This document shows, piece by piece, positions 4,610 through 5,072 of a stretch of 5,072 nt of DNA. The notes under the pieces are model-generated. The model did not search any database. It was not told where the DNA came from and saw only the letters and a list, made by a program, of their open reading frames with translations. The DNA is from an uncultured Neisseria sp. (GTDB taxonomy: Bacteria > Pseudomonadota > Gammaproteobacteria > Burkholderiales > Neisseriaceae): the NCBI GenBank assembly GCA_937919795.1, contig CALFOA010000367.1, positions 1-5,072 on the forward strand, given 5' to 3'. The first letter of the stretch is position 1; every line of letters starts with the position of its first letter. The position numbers and the translations under genes are program-made.

Positions 4610-5072
4610 TTATTCGGTTTTCTTGGCTTTTTTCTCTTCCAGCCAGCGTTCCAGATAATGGATGCTCACGCCGCCTTTTTGGAAACCGCCATCGACAAAT
4701 AAATCGCGGTGCAGGGCAGTGTTGGTTTTGATGCCGGTAATCGCCAGCTCGGCCAGCGCCACCCGCATTTTAGCCATTGCCTGCTCACGGGTTTTGCCGT
4801 GCACGCAGATTTTGCCGATTAAGCTGTCGTAGTTTGGCGGAATGCGGTAGCCTTGGTAAATATGGCTGTCGACGCGAACGCCCAAACCGCCGGGCAGGTG
4901 GCAGCTTTCAATCATGCCGGGGCTGGGAATGAAGTTGTACGGGTCTTCGGCATTAATACGGCATTCAAAGGCGTGGCCTTCGATTTGCACGTCTTCCTGC
5001 TTGTATTGCAGCGGTAAGCCGGCGGCAATGCGCAGTTGCTCTTGCACGATGTCGATGCCGGTAATCAGATCG
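4610..5072 (-). CDS. accC: biotin carboxylase subunit of acetyl-CoA carboxylase, C-terminal part (5' end outside window)
   Basis: AccC uses ATP and bicarbonate to carboxylate biotin on the carrier protein AccB, the first half-reaction of acetyl-CoA carboxylase, which makes malonyl-CoA for fatty-acid synthesis in the cytosol. Only the last 153 residues are visible, of about 450 in the family. The reading frame is open through the window edge, starting DLITGIDIVQEQLRIAAG. It aligns along its length with E. coli AccC. Notable are ECRINAEDP at fragment residues 36-44, whose Arg corresponds to active-site Arg338 of E. coli, then FIPSPG, GVRVDSHIYQGY, PPNYDSLIGK and the C-terminal GGVSIHYLE. The tail is lysine-rich (EEKKAKKTE). 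A GTG at 5047 is an internal Val codon, not a start. accB is expected just upstream, beyond the right edge. Confidence 0.97.
   Translation of the reverse strand, partial: DLITGIDIVQEQLRIAAGLPLQYKQEDVQIEGHAFECRINAEDPYNFIPSPGMIESCHLPGGLGVRVDSHIYQGYRIPPNYDSLIGKICVHGKTREQAMAKMRVALAELAITGIKTNTALHRDLFVDGGFQKGGVSIHYLERWLEEKKAKKTE

Noticed and set aside
1..5072. CRISPR array, tRNA, rRNA, insertion sequence or toxin-antitoxin pair
   Set aside because: I found no regularly spaced direct repeats, no tRNA-like cloverleaf or rRNA segments, no transposase frame and no terminal repeats. The only dispersed repeat is the DUS.

Overview
The window looks like chromosomal core DNA from a Neisseria-type betaproteobacterium (family Neisseriaceae). 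Two things support this. The gene set and protein sequences are Neisseria-like; the lauroyl acyltransferase in particular closely resembles meningococcal LpxL2/HtrB as I remember it. There are also four exact copies of the 12-mer TGCCTGTCTGAA, all between genes. This is a DNA uptake sequence (DUS), and it matches the variant dialect described for Neisseria wadsworthii (TG-wadDUS) rather than the gonococcal/meningococcal ATGCCGTCTGAA. I infer a Neisseria relative using the wadsworthii-type dialect; the species cannot be fixed from this window.

Layout from left to right. metK (S-adenosylmethionine synthetase, minus strand) fills 37-1206. A 355-bp divergent spacer follows (1207-1561). It holds a likely metK promoter with a palindrome over the start site, a terminator-like hairpin in the metK leader, one DUS, an imperfect inverted repeat and a possible short ORF leading into the next gene. 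On the plus strand lie lpxL2 (1562-2446) and a small BamE/SmpA-like lipoprotein gene (2521-2982). No convincing terminator separates them, so they may form a two-gene envelope operon. A strong 13-bp bidirectional terminator (2993-3025) closes it and also serves the convergent prmA (minus, 3032-3922). Further right, all on the minus strand, are a small predicted secreted protein of unknown function (4041-4496) and the 3' part of accC (biotin carboxylase), which runs off the right edge. accC ends in its own intrinsic terminator, so the small gene and prmA are probably transcribed separately from it.

Most of the content is housekeeping: SAM synthesis, lipid A acylation and outer-membrane assembly, ribosomal protein L11 methylation (using the SAM that MetK makes), and fatty-acid initiation. 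The accessory-looking part is the unrecognised secreted-protein gene between accC and prmA, which is bracketed by two DUS copies in the same orientation. I see no mobile element, CRISPR array, tRNA or rRNA, and nothing that amounts to a clearly new multi-gene system. The points most worth a second look are the metK leader (palindrome plus attenuator-like hairpin), the start region of lpxL2, the DUS-flanked small gene, and the DUS dialect with its conserved flanking bases.
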